The notes under the pieces: model-generated
Seen by the model: only the letters and a program-made list of their open reading frames with translations
Told to the model about the DNA's origin: nothing
The model's database searches: none
Made by a program: the position numbers and the translations under genes
Shown: one piece after another, positions 1-11,984 of the stretch
How positions within the stretch are numbered: position 1 is the first letter of the stretch
How the letters are laid out: each line of letters starts with the position of its first letter
NCBI GenBank assembly: GCA_963969595.1
Contig: OZ018415.1
Location: 14,446,001-14,510,000, forward strand
Source: Neckera pumila
Taxonomy: Eukaryota; Streptophyta; Bryopsida; Hypnales; Neckeraceae
Length of the DNA: 64,000 nucleotides
Direction of reading: 5' to 3'

Positions 1-760
1 TTGATTTTGAAATTCTAATTTTTAATATTGAGTAATTGACTTGAGAGTCTAGGACAAAAGTTTCCAAAAACAACACTTAATTTTTACTCATTTAAAAACT
101 ATTAAGTAGAATTAGGGTCAAGAATGAAAGAAAAAATAAACTCTTAATATCTCTAAGATGAAGTTGAAGCACACTAATCTCAATAGTGAGATTGTTCTAG
201 CAAAGGATCTTAACTTTGTGAAATTTTTCTTGGAAAAATTATCAAAATCAAATTGAAAAATAAATTCTATTAGTTATTAATTCAGAAGGAAGCTCTCATT
301 TCTTGAAAAACAAGATTGTGATATTACATTGGACATTATTGTAGACATAAAAATACAAGTTGGTCTATTTAACATCATCTAAAATTCATCTGCTAAATTT
401 ATAAAACATTACAAAAAATATGGATTTCTAATAGTGATAGAAAAACACATCAACTTTTCAAAAATATAGTTTTTATTTCAAGTGATGCCCCAAGCAAAAA
501 TTGTGGCACAATAAACACAAATTTTGGTATTATAGGCTAAACAAATCCCCCATAAAACATTAATATAGAAAATTTCATTTTTTTTTCTCATAGATTGTAT
601 TTTTATGATTTTATCTACATGGGAAGCTTTGATTCATTCCATTAGATTAGTGACATAAAATGTCACATAAAACACGGCTTTCACATAGTGTACCTTCACA
701 AATAATTTCAAAAAATCACAACAAGTATCGAAAAATCAATGTAGAAGCTTGCCTAAATTC
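1..760 (+). repeat. Partial family-B TTAA element, cut by the window edge
   Basis: This AT-rich segment matches, in the same orientation, the interior of the complete element at 28386-29579 (about 28640-29290). For example, the block at 165-205 (CACTAATCTCAATAGTGAGA) recurs near 28855 with one change. No left end is visible because the window starts inside it, and no TTAA right tip is seen near 760-820. No coding potential was recognised. Confidence 0.5.
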
Positions 761-949
761 CAATCTTTGAGAGGGGACAATAGGATTGTAGGATTTAAGC
801 CCAGAAGGATATGCCTAAGATCACTGTAGATAAGCTTTGGTCGTCAAATTATATTTAACAAAACCCAAGGCTAATAGTAAAGTTCGTTCCAAGGGAGATG
901 GTCAAGTAGGAAATCTATGCTAAATGGAGTAATATCTAAAATTGATAAT

Positions 950-1930
950 ACAATTCCAAAATAGGAAACCCTGACCAATTTGGAAAATTAGTAGCCACTC
1001 AATCTACAACGACATTGCATAATTCACTCACATAATTTGACTAACACCATCATACTCCATTCTCAAATAATTCCATAAACACATGTGCACATTAAATCAT
1101 TCCTTAAATCATACACAATAAAACACTCAATTTGGCTTGAACATGTTTCTTATTTTTGAATTGGTGAGTACATCACCATTTTACAATTTTAGTTTCAACT
1201 TGCAATTTACACTCAACTATTAGGATTCCACATTCCTTATTCCACTTCATTTCCACATCACCGATTAGGATATTACATTCCAACTTCCACTATTCTTCAC
1301 ACATACAGTCACACTTCATCATCCAATGATCCAATCAAAACTCCAACACTTAATCACATCATTTTCACCAACTCCTAAAACATTTCTCCAACTTGAAATA
1401 CTTAAAATTCCATAGTTAGACATACATACACAACTCCATCTCATCAAACTCCAAAGACTCACTCACATGCACACACACAAAACAACAAATCAAATACACA
1501 GCACAACCTGGCTGGGACTCGCAAAAGACACTCTTCAACACCGAGTGCCTTCCAAATTGAGAGAGACCACCTAATAGGGACCAAAAAACGGTTAATTAAC
1601 CACAAAAGAAAACTACCAAATCGGAACACAAAACATAACTTCCATTAGACTCCAACTAGGACACAAATACCCTTATCCTCTTGACTTGGAATATTGCCAC
1701 ATCACTCCAATTTTGGAAATTTACTTAGCCAGTACTTAACTTCCAACTTGGCTCATTCCAAACACAATTTGACACGTACTCCTATTTGAATTAAATATCT
1801 CAAAAACTAACTCCAAAAATCACATTCCAAATTGACAAAAATACATATAAAATCACCAAATTGAATACAAACACACCAGAAAACATACAAAATACCTCTC
1901 AAAAACAACAAACAAATCACAAAAAAGCCT
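950..1930 (-). repeat. A/C-rich subterminal arm (left) of the large inverted element
   Basis: Strongly A/C-rich on the + strand, with scattered copies of the CCNADTYGG motif (975-983, 1616-1624) and near-misses. One block (GGCTGGGACTCG near 1510-1522) is the reverse complement of sequence near 9000-9015 in the right arm. No coding region was recognised. Confidence 0.45.
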
Positions 1931-3719
1931 TAAAAACCAATCCTAATAGTTCATCTACAATCACCAAGCACACATGACATTCATATCCCTCTTTGTATGC
2001 ACCCATTTTAGAACTACGCAAAATCAAAAAAAATTATATTTATTTTTTAGAGATGTAATCACATGTCTTCTACAAGTTGTAAAACTTTAAGATATTTTTG
2101 TGAAAATTAGAAATTGTTGTGAATTTTTGAACAAAGGCCAAAAAAATTCAAAACAAATACAAAATATGCATAATAAAATATGAAATTATCTCCACAGGTG
2201 TATATTATATTCCAAACACCCGTGTGCAAATCAATTTATCACATCATTTTAAAATTAGAAAATAATCACTCATGTTTAAAGCCCAAAGTTCAAATTGCAA
2301 AAGATTGTTATATTTTGGATAATTGCATGTTTTGGTTGCCCTCCCTTCTAATATACAAGTTATCTGTAAAAATTAGACAAAATGTACGCAAATTGGTACT
2401 AAATGGAGCCAAAATGTCATATATACCAAAATTCAAGATGATTGCAAGAAACATTTGTCCTATTTTTGTTTGCTTGACCTTGGACAAGTGTTTTTTCTCT
2501 CATAACTTTTGCATTGTTTGTTTGTTTTCTATGAAATTTGACATGAACATATATGTGATGATAGTAGATATAGAGTAATTTTATTGCATTTAAAAAAATG
2601 ATTTAAATAATTTGGTGGATTAGATGTCTACCTCAGTCATTTGAGATGAATAGTACTTTTTGATCCCAAAATATAAATTTAAGCTCAAAATTGGAGTATA
2701 AGGACTTCTACTAAAGTTACATAATCCCACCAAGAGATTTTCCAAAAATAATTAACTCTCCATCTTCTACATGTACACAAAGTGCACCACCTTTGTGCAA
2801 ATGCAAGAACACAATTTTTTTCCTAACAATAAAAATGGTAAAAGAGGGGCATCTTCAATTTAGAAAAAAATGGTTTATTTCATTTTATTTTTTCACTGTT
2901 TTTATTATTTTCTAAAAAATCAAACATCAAAGTGTCAATTTTCTTGGCCTCTTCTATAGTGTTTTTTTGTGCATAACTATTAAAGATACTTTTTCTAGGT
3001 TTGAATTCTTAGAGACATACTATTTGCAATGCTTTACAATTTATCCATATTTTATTTTATTTAAAAATAATTATTCCAAAAGTCTGAAATAGGCCATTTT
3101 GGGTTGAAAATGGGAGGTGTTTCTTGTATTGTTCTTCAATGATGGCCCATTTAAAATTCAAGTTATTTGACAAAACAACACTTGTATATACTGAGCTTGT
3201 AAAGCTACCACACAATTACAAAGTTTTTCTACAACCAAATCTGTTAGGAAAGATACCAATAATACATCAAATACCATAAATGTTTTTTGTTTTTAGATGA
3301 TGGTGAGGTAAATGTATTTGATCCTTTAGGATCATCAATTTTTGTTGTATTTTACATGGATTTAGATTATCTAAGGTAATTTTTTTATCTACAATGAATT
3401 AGACTTATATAATGAGAATAAAATAACTGTGATTCAAAAGGCCTTCTTATAGATTCAAAAATCTAAAATTAACAAAATATACTTCAAAATCTCAATTTGG
3501 GTCTCAATTTCAAATCACACGTTAGCAAAGATACTTTCTTATATAGATTACTCAACTCCATTTAAATGCTTGGAGATAGTACCTAAACATTAAAACATTA
3601 AAATTAGTCTTTTGAATTGTCATAATCAAAAAATACATTTGACACAATAAGTGCATTTATATGCTAAACCTAAATCTGTGATAGTACAAACATAATTAAT
3701 GAATTGTATATTCCGTACA
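1931..3719. repeat. Gene-free AT-rich stretch holding one copy of a dispersed repeat
   Basis: No gene is recognised. About 2180-3080 is a diverged copy, in the same order, of 13900-14660. Shared landmarks are a TCATAACTTTTGCATT block, a 'gatgtctacct' block and a block rich in ATTTTATTTTAT near 3045. The 132-codon open frame at 2180-2578 lies in this repeat, has no recognisable domain, and is not called as a gene. Confidence 0.4.
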
Positions 3720-4678
3720 TTAACCCGTAAAGGACCAGTATGCATTTTTTGACAACATTTTTTGACAACAGAGCAATTTTGGGCAGGCTAGTGTAAATGA
3801 GGATTTGCATATTTTAGGTTGAAATTTTAATAGGACATGTGGACAAGGAATATCTTTCATACACACTAAATTTTGTGACATTTGAAAATATGAGTAAAAA
3901 TTTATAGCCTAACATGTGACTTTTTTTGTAAATGAGCAAATTGGGCAAATTAGAAAAAATCATTTATTTGAAAACCAAAATTTGAAATTGTTTCTTAAGA
4001 TTTATATATATATATATATATAGGAAGCTTAGAATCATTTCAATTTTATCAATGAAATGAAAGTTATGAGGAGTTTTAGTTTGCGGGTAGTTATGGATTC
4101 TCTACTCTAAAACAAACTTTGAAGTCATTTGTTTAATTAAATTTTCTATATATTTGAAAAAAAATAAAGTCATAGGATGAAGATTGTTTATAACAACATT
4201 ACAACCATTGGGATTGGCATTTTTCAATTCCTTAAACAAATTAAATGCTTATCAATTTAGTATTTTGAATCATTCTCTATTTTTTTCTATGTACTATTTT
4301 TTTCCTATATGTTGTATATATTCCAAATGATTTGAAATTTTTTAGGCATGTAGCCAACCTGATTAGAAAAATGGATTCAAATAAGCACCACTATTATAGA
4401 CATTTTTTCATAGAAAAGTTAGGCTGTGAAGTGCAGCTACCCTGTTTTTTGCAATTCCAAAAAAATGACTTTAATGAATTTGAATGTTTCTATCTTGCAA
4501 TCCACGCAATGAAGATTTTTGAAATTTTTTTCCGCATGTTTCCAAATCAATATACTACAAGATCCTACTATTACATGTGTCAAAAAAGGTCTTTTTTCAA
4601 AAATTGAGTACTTGTATTGAAAATGGCAATTTTTGAACGTTTTTGGTGAAAATATGGTTATAGAACTTTAAGGGTTAA
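3720..4678 (+). mobile_element. TTAA-bounded element, family A, copy 1
   Basis: The left tip is TTAACCCGTAAAGGACCA at 3720 and the right tip ends in CTTTAAGGGTTAA at 4678, so the tips are inverted copies that include TTAA. The interior shares landmarks in the same order with the copy at 17427-18359: a GGCAGG...GTGTAAATG block, a highly conserved TTTGCGGGTAGTTATGGA block (about 4079), and a GAAAATGGCAATTTTTGAACG block near the right end. The open frame at 4332-4607 is inside the repeat and is not credible as a gene. Non-autonomous. Confidence 0.65.
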
Positions 4679-5275
4679 ACCAATAGGTGCAAGTCACTTC
4701 TTGTTATGCAATTTTTTAATTTACACAAGATAAAAGATTCATTTTTTTGTAATAAAAATATAGTAAATTGACTTCAAACTTTAATCTTGTGTAGAAATTT
4801 GGTTGTGATTACAATATTGTATACTTGTAGTGCACTTTCACACTTTCACAAAAATTCCAAATTTGTAAATTGGCTTAGACATAGGATTTGATAAGCTTTA
4901 CTTTACTAATTGGTCAAAAAAGATCATTTTTATGGCTTATATCTAGATCAAATGAAAGGAACAAAAGTTGCCAAAATACACTATCTATAGTGATCCGTAG
5001 ATTTGCCAATTTTTTGTACAGGAAAGTGACAAAATATCACAAGCAAAAATATCCACTATCTTTCATTAAATTTGGTTCAAGCAACTTTTTAATCCCTAAA
5101 AGTGTTGCAATCCATTGTAGAAGTGAAAGAAGATAGCAAAACTTCCGCATGAAACTATTTGATTACTCAACAACTATCTCAAATTGCATTTTCCAACTAT
5201 CTTCTTGAAAACACCATCCAATTCTAGTCAATAAAACCACCTACAAAAAATACAAAGCCCCTCACTTGAAAATGA
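4679..5275. other. AT-rich spacer, nothing recognised
   Basis: About 600 bases between the family-A element and the large fold-back. The 82-codon open frame here shows no domain. No repeat partner was identified by eye. Confidence 0.4.
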
Positions 5276-7442
5276 AAGAGTGCAAGTACAAGTATGAAAA
5301 CTTTGTATACAGTGACAAACGAAACTGAGTACTAATCTAAAACGTTTTCATTCAAACAACCATACCATAAGCATCGATGGACAAAGTCCAAAAGTTTATA
5401 TACAAAAGTTGTAGTGTGTGACATACTAAACGTGATCATGGAAGTTTGAAGAGAAAATTAGTTGTGATTTGAAAGAAAATCAATTTCAAAGTTAGCCATG
5501 TCTAATACTAAGTTTTGTTCAACATGATTTGAAATTACTTTATTTTTGTCAATTTTTTCTTAAAACTCCAAAAAAACTTTTTGTGCCTTGGCATCTTGGT
5601 ATACATCATTTCAGATTGTTGTATGCAAAAATTGAAGGATATTGACATTTATATCATACTACTAAAATCATAACTCCCTCTGTAATATCACAAATGCTAT
5701 CACTAATAATAGGGGCTCATGCTTGCTATGCTACGCATTCATTGTTCCACTAATTAGTAAAATTTGGATATATTTGAGTAGAATATATGATAATGATTTC
5801 AATAAGTCTTTGAAATAATTAATTTTAATATTTTGTAAGAATATTTTCAATCATGCATACATAAAAAAAATATTTTCACACAATGTTATATTACAGAAAT
5901 AGAGTAGTAGTTTGCAATCACCTCTGTAATATCACTTTTACAGCTTTTATGATTTCAAAATTCTATTGCTACTACCAAATGATTTGAGAAATTTATTCAA
6001 TTGAAGCAATTTTGGATTTCACAACAATTAAGTTGTTCATGAAGTTTTTGAAATGTATAATTTTTTTTTTTCAATTCACCACGTTTTGGGATTGCCATTG
6101 TTCGTAACAATTGAGTCAACATTTGAATGCATTATAATAAATGTGTATCTTTTACAGTATTCACCATTCATATATTTCATTCATCATTCAATAAATTTCT
6201 ATTGTACATTTCAATATATGCTTACTTATAAACAAAATTATACAAAGATTTTAAAAAATTTTATTTGAAGTTTTATTGAAATATTTGTTCTGCATTTTAT
6301 TTTATGCATTAAAATTCTAATAAAATTCTAATGATGAATGCGTAGCATAGCAAGCACCAACCACTAGTAGAATTTAAAATACCAACAATTTGATAAACAT
6401 GCAAATGATGTTGGTTTTCGCAATATGTGAATTTTTTTTTGGAATTGAGAGCATAGATGGCATTAGCCATTGTTGAGAGTGTACAAGTTGCAATATGGAC
6501 CATTGTTACATCTTAATGGCCTTGCATTTGAAATACTTGTTGAATTGGACATTGCATTCAATTTATATTTTATAGCTGTACAATGCGTTTTTAAATTCAA
6601 TTTCTTTGTCCAAAGACTAGAGTTCATAATGCACATAACTAATCCAACAAATCTCCAAAAAATTAAATTATAATTGTCCAAATCATAGAAAAATTGCCAA
6701 ATTGATGATTGCCAGTGTAATTTTTGGCAGTTTTTAATTTTTTGACGATATTGATATTAATAATTTAATTTTTTGAGGATTTTTTGGATCAGTTATGTGC
6801 ATCATAAACTCTAGTCTTTGGACAAAGAAATTGAATTTAAAAATGCATTATACAGCTACGAAAGATAAATTGAATGCAATGTCCAATTCAACAAATATTT
6901 CAAATGCAAGGCCATTAAGATGTAACAATGGTCCATATTGCAACATGTACACTCTCAACAATGGCTAATGCCATCTATGTTCTCAATTCCAAAAAAAAAC
7001 TCAAATATTGCAAAAACCAACATCATTTGCATGTTCATCGAACTGTTGGTATTTTAAATTCTACAAATGTCAATATCCTTCAATTCTTGCATACAACAAT
7101 TTGAAATGATGTATACCAACATGCCAAGGCACAAAAAGTTTTTTTTGGAGTTCTAAAAAAAATTTGACAAAAATAAAGTAATTTCAAATGATGTTGAACA
7201 AAACTGGATATTAGACATGGCTAACTTTGAAAACGATTTTTTTTCAAATCACAACTAATTTTTTCTTCAAACTTCCATGGTAATGTTTAGTATGTTGCAC
7301 ACTAAAACTTTTATACATACACTTTTGGACTTTGTTCATTGATGCTTATGGTATGGTTGTTTGAATGAAAACGTTTCAAATTAGTACTCAATTTTGTTTG
7401 TCACTGTATAACCATTGTATACGAATATAGATACAAGTGCAA
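5276..7442. repeat. Very long imperfect inverted repeat (fold-back element)
   Basis: The left arm runs from about 5276 to 5650 and resumes at 6362-6672. The right arm is 6757-7442, its reverse complement. Examples are 5585-5655 against 7068-7145, and 6365-6650 against 6789-7065. The loop is about 85 bp (6673-6756). The left arm is interrupted by about 710 bp of inserted DNA. Similarity is high over roughly 650-690 bp per arm by eye. The overlapping open frames on both strands at 6309-6681 arise from this symmetry and are not genes. A transcript through here would form a long double-stranded stem. Confidence 0.8.
5720..6355. mobile_element. TIR element nested in the left arm of the fold-back
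   Basis: A perfect 23-bp inverted repeat bounds this segment, at 5720-5742 (TGCTTGCTATGCTACGCATT...) and 6333-6355. It lies exactly in the part of the left arm that has no counterpart in the right arm (about 5651-6361), so it was inserted after the fold-back formed. The inserted block is slightly larger than the TIR-to-TIR span, so the true ends and any target duplication are unresolved. The superfamily is unknown. Confidence 0.6.
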
Positions 7443-8007
7443 ATAGAAGTGTAGATAGAAGTATAGATGTTGTAATCCCGTATCATTTATTGAAATGAAA
7501 ATTCTCAAAAATTCATACATTGAAATTTTAGAAATTCCAAACATATGAGAGATTCCAAAAATAGATTAATCTTAAAAATATAGACCACTAGCTCTCTTAA
7601 AACATTTTTCTAAAATATTTAGCTCTAAAGCATGCTTTTGCTTTGGATGGATAGTTGAGTGACTACCTACTCAAATACACTAGGAAATGTGATACTTGAT
7701 GATAAAGATCTCAGTAGGAACATCTCTACTACATTTTACAACTTTATGACCACTTGTGTATTAAATGAATTATTGGTTAGAAATGATCCTAAATCTTATT
7801 TTAAAGTTAGTTCAACATTTGATTAGACATGAGTATTCAGAAGCTCTTGGATGATTGCAAATTTTGTAATGAGAGTTGTCATAGGAAAAAAATTCAGTAA
7901 TTTATCCATCCATTGAACATGCTTGTTTCTTGAGGTCTTCCATGTCTGATGTAGTCAATTACATGTTGAAAATTAGACAACATATAGCCATTACACCCAT
8001 CAGATCA

Positions 8008-8268
8008 AATGTTTATTCTTATATAATAATGATGGTAATGTTCATTTTTTGAGATCCAATTCCTTATGCGTTTGTGGTGCACTGTAGTATGCTTCACGCA
8101 TGACAAAAATTGTAACAGGTATGGTAGTAGTTCAAGCCCTTTTTTGTTCCGCCTATATTTATTCTTATGACATAATGATGGCGACGTTTACTTTGTTTGA
8201 TCAAATGTCTTATGATTGCCTTCATGGCGCACTCTAGCATGCCGCATGTGTGACAACAATATTGTAAG
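8008..8268 (+). repeat. Diverged tandem duplication (about 147-bp period) in a gene-free stretch
   Basis: 8008-8120 and 8155-8268 are two diverged copies in tandem. Each begins TTTATTCTTAT, continues through ATAATGATGG and a GGTGCACT/GGCGCACT block, and ends in CATG-TGACAA. The surrounding stretch 7443-8640 is AT-rich, and I recognise no gene there. Confidence 0.55.
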
Positions 8269-8639
8269 ACCATACATAAACAACCCTAAATGCAACCCAA
8301 ATGCCCAAATTCAATGAGGCCACTGACTTGCAAAAATTTTCTAAATTTTTGCAAGCCAAAATTCAAGTTTTGCTCAAGCCATTTCTAAAAGTATAATACT
8401 TGTTGAAATCCAAAACCTCTAATAAAGATTATGACTAGAGGAAGTTTGGCCTTTGGAGGGACACTTCAAATTTCATCCATCTTTTTCTATTGACTCCTCA
8501 ATTCAAATTGATTTGAGATTTTTACTAAGTGTTTAGGCTTTTATACATTTTTATCTAATAACTAAGTATAGACAGCCTAGTTGTTCTTTAAATGTTTACC
8601 TTTTTGGTATATATTTGATGGTTTTTGAGTGTGATTGTT

Positions 8640-10150
8640 GAGTTTTTATCATCTTTGTGCACCAATTTGGGGTTCTTTATATATGTTTTTACTAAGTTGG
8701 AGTGTAGTTTGTAAGTATGTTTTTACTTAAGTCAGCCCAATTAGGAGTTACTTGTGGTGAGTTGATGGGTGCATTGTCTTGCGGATTTCCTAGTTGGTTG
8801 TGTGTAAATTCCAAGTTGGTTGGTCAGAGTTGGTAGGTTGTGTGGTAAATCCAAGTTGTGATTCAGAGAGTTGGTGAGTTTTCCGAATGGATGGTTGTTG
8901 CGGTTGAATTCTGAGTCGGTTGGCTAACTGTCAGCCGGCTTGGTTCCTATTTGGTCTGTCTTTCCGAATTGGAAGTCACCCAGTATCGAGTGAATGCTGT
9001 GAGTCCCAGCCGAGTGGAGCTGAGTATTTTCTTGTGTGATCGTGTGTGTGTGTGAGTGAATTGTGATGTTTGTTTGTGCTAATTGGTTGTTAATTTGTCG
9101 TGGAGAAGAGTTGAGTCCGAATGGGGTGTTACGAGTGTGATTTCCTAGTCGGGTGTGTGTCTGTGTCGGTTTTGAATTCCAAGTCGGAACTATGTTTGAG
9201 TGTATCTGTGTCCTAGTCGGGATGCTTGCGTGCCAGTGTATGGCAGTGTATTGTGCAGAATGGTGAAGATGGAGCGATGTGAAGTTTTCCAAATGGGTAG
9301 TTGAAGCTGATAAGTTTAGCAAACCCAATTTGGAAATTATAGAATGATGGCAATGAAGTGTAGTAACTGGAAATTAAAAGTAGAGTTTAGTTGCTAGATC
9401 CTAATGTTGAAGTTGAGTAGTATTGTTAAATCTATAATGGTGAGTTAATCACCCAATTTTGGAAATTAATATGAGTACATTTTTAGTCCAATTGGTGTGA
9501 TGTTTGAGCGGTTGTGAAGTTTTTAATGTTAAATCCTAATTGTATGAATGTATGGAATTCCAGTGTTATTAAGATTAGTGATGACCAATGTGGAAATTAT
9601 TTACACTTGTTTTTTTGTTTGATCCAAGTTGGGTTTGTGAATGTCATTGTAGCATAAATTAAAATCCAAATTGTAAGTCAGTCAGATGAGTCATGAAATA
9701 TTTTATGTGAGCCTGTTTGATAAGTTTGGTGTATGTTAAATCCAAATCGGAATATAAGAGTGATGCTGTGTCCAAGTTGGAAGTTATATAAAGCTTGAAT
9801 GCTGTTTTCTATGTATCCAATTTGGTTGGTGATTTGAGAGTGAGATTATATGCTGAGTGACCGAGTTGGAAGTGGAAGTTGAAAAGCCCAAGTGGGTAGA
9901 AAGGAATGTGTGGTTCCTAAGTCGGTAGACAAGGCTGATTTGACGACAGAGTAGTCAATTCCTAGTTGTACCTGTGGAGTATTGGTCCAATTTGGAGAAG
10001 GATTGCTGTAGCAATAAAGGCCGAATTGGAAGTTGTTGCAGCCGGACTGCGAGGCTAGTTAAAGAGTCCAAGTTGGAAAGATAAAGGGAATTTGAAGTAA
10101 AAGATGAGATGAAGTATTAAAGATAGAAAAGATTAAAATCAATTTGGGAG
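8640..10150 (+). repeat. G/T-rich subterminal arm with an array of a 9-bp palindrome-like motif
   Basis: At least a dozen matches to CCNADTYGG occur in 1.4 kb, for example at 8662, 8789, 8811, 8964, 9144, 9179, 9212, 9325, 9742, 9772 and 9817. The spacing is irregular, roughly 20-150 bp, and there are many one-base variants between. The DNA is G/T-rich on the + strand, unlike its AT-rich surroundings. The 134-codon minus-strand frame at 8924-9328 is rich in H, T, N and S because of this skew, and is rejected as a gene. Arrays of this kind are known at the ends of En/Spm-type transposons, where transposon proteins bind; that role here is inference. Confidence 0.6.
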
Positions 10151-10389
10151 ATATCTTAACCCTTGTGGCCTTTAGGAGTGGAGTGTGAAATTTAGCAATT
10201 AGATTCACCATGCGAGGAAAAACATTTATGCTTGTGGTTAAGGAACAAATTTTCTCTATATTTTCTATAATTGCAATGGCTCAATTGGTAATTAGAAGTA
10301 TCCCTATTTAATAGCCTCCCTTGGAACGAACTTTACTATTAGCCTTGGGTTTTGTTTAAATATAATTTGACAACCAAAGCTTATCTACA

Positions 10390-11043
10390 CTAAGTTTAGG
10401 TTTGAATAGACAAATCTATGTAAGCTCATCCATTTCCCCTTCTAATTTCATCTTTCTACAATTTTTAAGTTTTAGGTTTTTTCCAAAGTTTAAATTGGTT
10501 CTGGTCTTTACTAATTAACTTCTATTAGATTCTAAATTAATTCTTTCTTGATAAATTTCAAGATGGTTTAGATTGCTACTTCTTTATTACTGAAAGCACT
10601 AAATTAATTTACATTAATTACGTAGTATTATTTTTAGGTTTTAATACTTGTTCCTTAAAAAAATTTATTCTAGATATCCAACTTACAAAGTTACATGCAA
10701 AGTTGGACTTTTCTGCTGAAAGTTGTTGATGGATGAAGTTTGATTGCTAATTGGTGCTTCAAACTGCATCCTCTATTTATTTCTAACCTAAAATTTAGAA
10801 CTAACTTGCAATTTAATTTTTCAAGTCTAAATTTGTATTACTACCTAATTTTACTTCTTTATTCCTTTTGGATGATTTTTTGATAAATTTCATCCATTCT
10901 AACTCCTAAATCTCATCCACTAATATTTTATTTGTTTCAAATCTACATTTTTGGAAACCTCGAAACTTAATCAACAAGCTTCTTAAACTTTGAAAGAAAT
11001 TCGATCTTAAGCCTCTGACTCCAACTTGTAATTTGGCTATGGT
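10390..11043. other. AT-rich spacer, nothing recognised
   Basis: About 650 bases outside the right tip of the large inverted element and left of a family-A element. No gene, RNA or repeat was recognised. Confidence 0.4.
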
Positions 11044-11984
11044 TTAATCCCTAAAATTCCATGACTATGTACACCAAAAACACTCAAAAATTACTATTTT
11101 AAAAACAAATACCAAATTTTTGAAATAAAATTTCTTTAACACATATAATTGTAGAATTTTGTAGTAAATTGGTTTGAAAAGATGTGAAAAAAGTTTCAGA
11201 AATTTCCTGTGTGTGGATTGCAAGATATTGCAAGACATCATTTGAATTGACCAAAAACCATTTTTTGTCCTTGCAAAAAATTGGGCAACTACACTTTACA
11301 CAGTCACACATTTGTATGAAAAAGTCTCCAAAATTACAGAAATTCTTTGGATTCATTGCTCAAGGCAAGCTAGCTACATGCTTGAAAAATTCACATCATT
11401 TGGAATTGTACAACATATAGGAAAAAGATAGTAAGTAGACAGTAGTAGAGAATGATTCAAAATACTAAATTGTTAAGAATTTAGTTACAGAATTGAAAAA
11501 ATGCCAATCCCAATGGTTGCAATGTTGTAATAAATGATTGACATCCTATAATATTATTATTTTCAAAAAATATTGAAAATTGAGTATGATAAAGGACTTC
11601 AAAGTTATTTTAGGATATAGAATCCATAACTACCCGCAAACAAAGAATCCGCATAAATTTTGACTCATTGATCAAAATGGAACAATTCAAAGCTTACCAC
11701 ATATATATAACTCTTGGAAACCAATTCCAATTTTTTGTTTCTCAAAAAGATTATTATTTTAATTTGCCCGGAATGCTTAGTTACAAAAAAAAGTAACATA
11801 TTAGGCCATAATTAACTTTTGACTCATATTTTCAAATGTCATGAACTTTAGTGCATATGAAAGATCTTCCTTGTTCCCACCTTTTTTAAAAATTTGGGTT
11901 AAAAATATAGAAATCTCTAGTCACATGTATTCGCCCAAAATTTCTATGCAGCCAAAAAATACATGTTGGTCCTTTAGTAATTAA
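11044..11984 (-). mobile_element. TTAA-bounded element, family A, copy 2 (reverse)
   Basis: It starts TTAATCCCTAAAATTCCATG at 11044 and ends GGTCCTTTAGTAATTAA at 11984. The interior is the reverse complement of the copies at 3720 and 17427, including the conserved core at about 11633 (CCATAACTACCCGCAAAC) and the GGGCAACTACACTTTACA block. The tips are more decayed than in family B. The overlapping open frames at 11099-11420 on both strands are repeat-derived. Confidence 0.6.

Larger units (their letters stand above)
825..10389. mobile_element. Candidate 9.6-kb terminal-inverted-repeat element with subterminal motif arrays
   Basis: Positions 825-897 and 10316-10389 are inverted copies of the same 73-bp sequence, starting TGTAGATAAGCTTTGG, with one substitution and one indel by eye. 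Inside each end the DNA has opposite strand skew: A/C-rich at about 1000-1950 and G/T-rich at about 8640-10150. Both ends are studded with a short CCNADTYGG motif. Long inverted tips plus subterminal motif arrays resemble large DNA transposons (En/Spm or Mutator type). No transposase reading frame is seen, the tips do not begin with CACTA, and no convincing target duplication is visible. CTAAG occurs near both edges (815-819, 10390-10394) but is offset on the left. Other elements (3720-4678, 5276-7442) appear nested inside. It could instead be two separate inverted copies. Confidence 0.5.

Noticed and set aside
2180..2578. 132-codon plus-strand open frame
   Set aside because: It lies in a dispersed repeat, and its partner copy near 13900 does not keep the frame.
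8924..9328. 134-codon minus-strand open frame
   Set aside because: It lies in the G/T-rich motif array; the H/T/N/S-rich peptide follows from strand skew.
825..10389. LTR retrotransposon
   Set aside because: The matching ends are inverted rather than direct, and no gag or pol sequence is seen.
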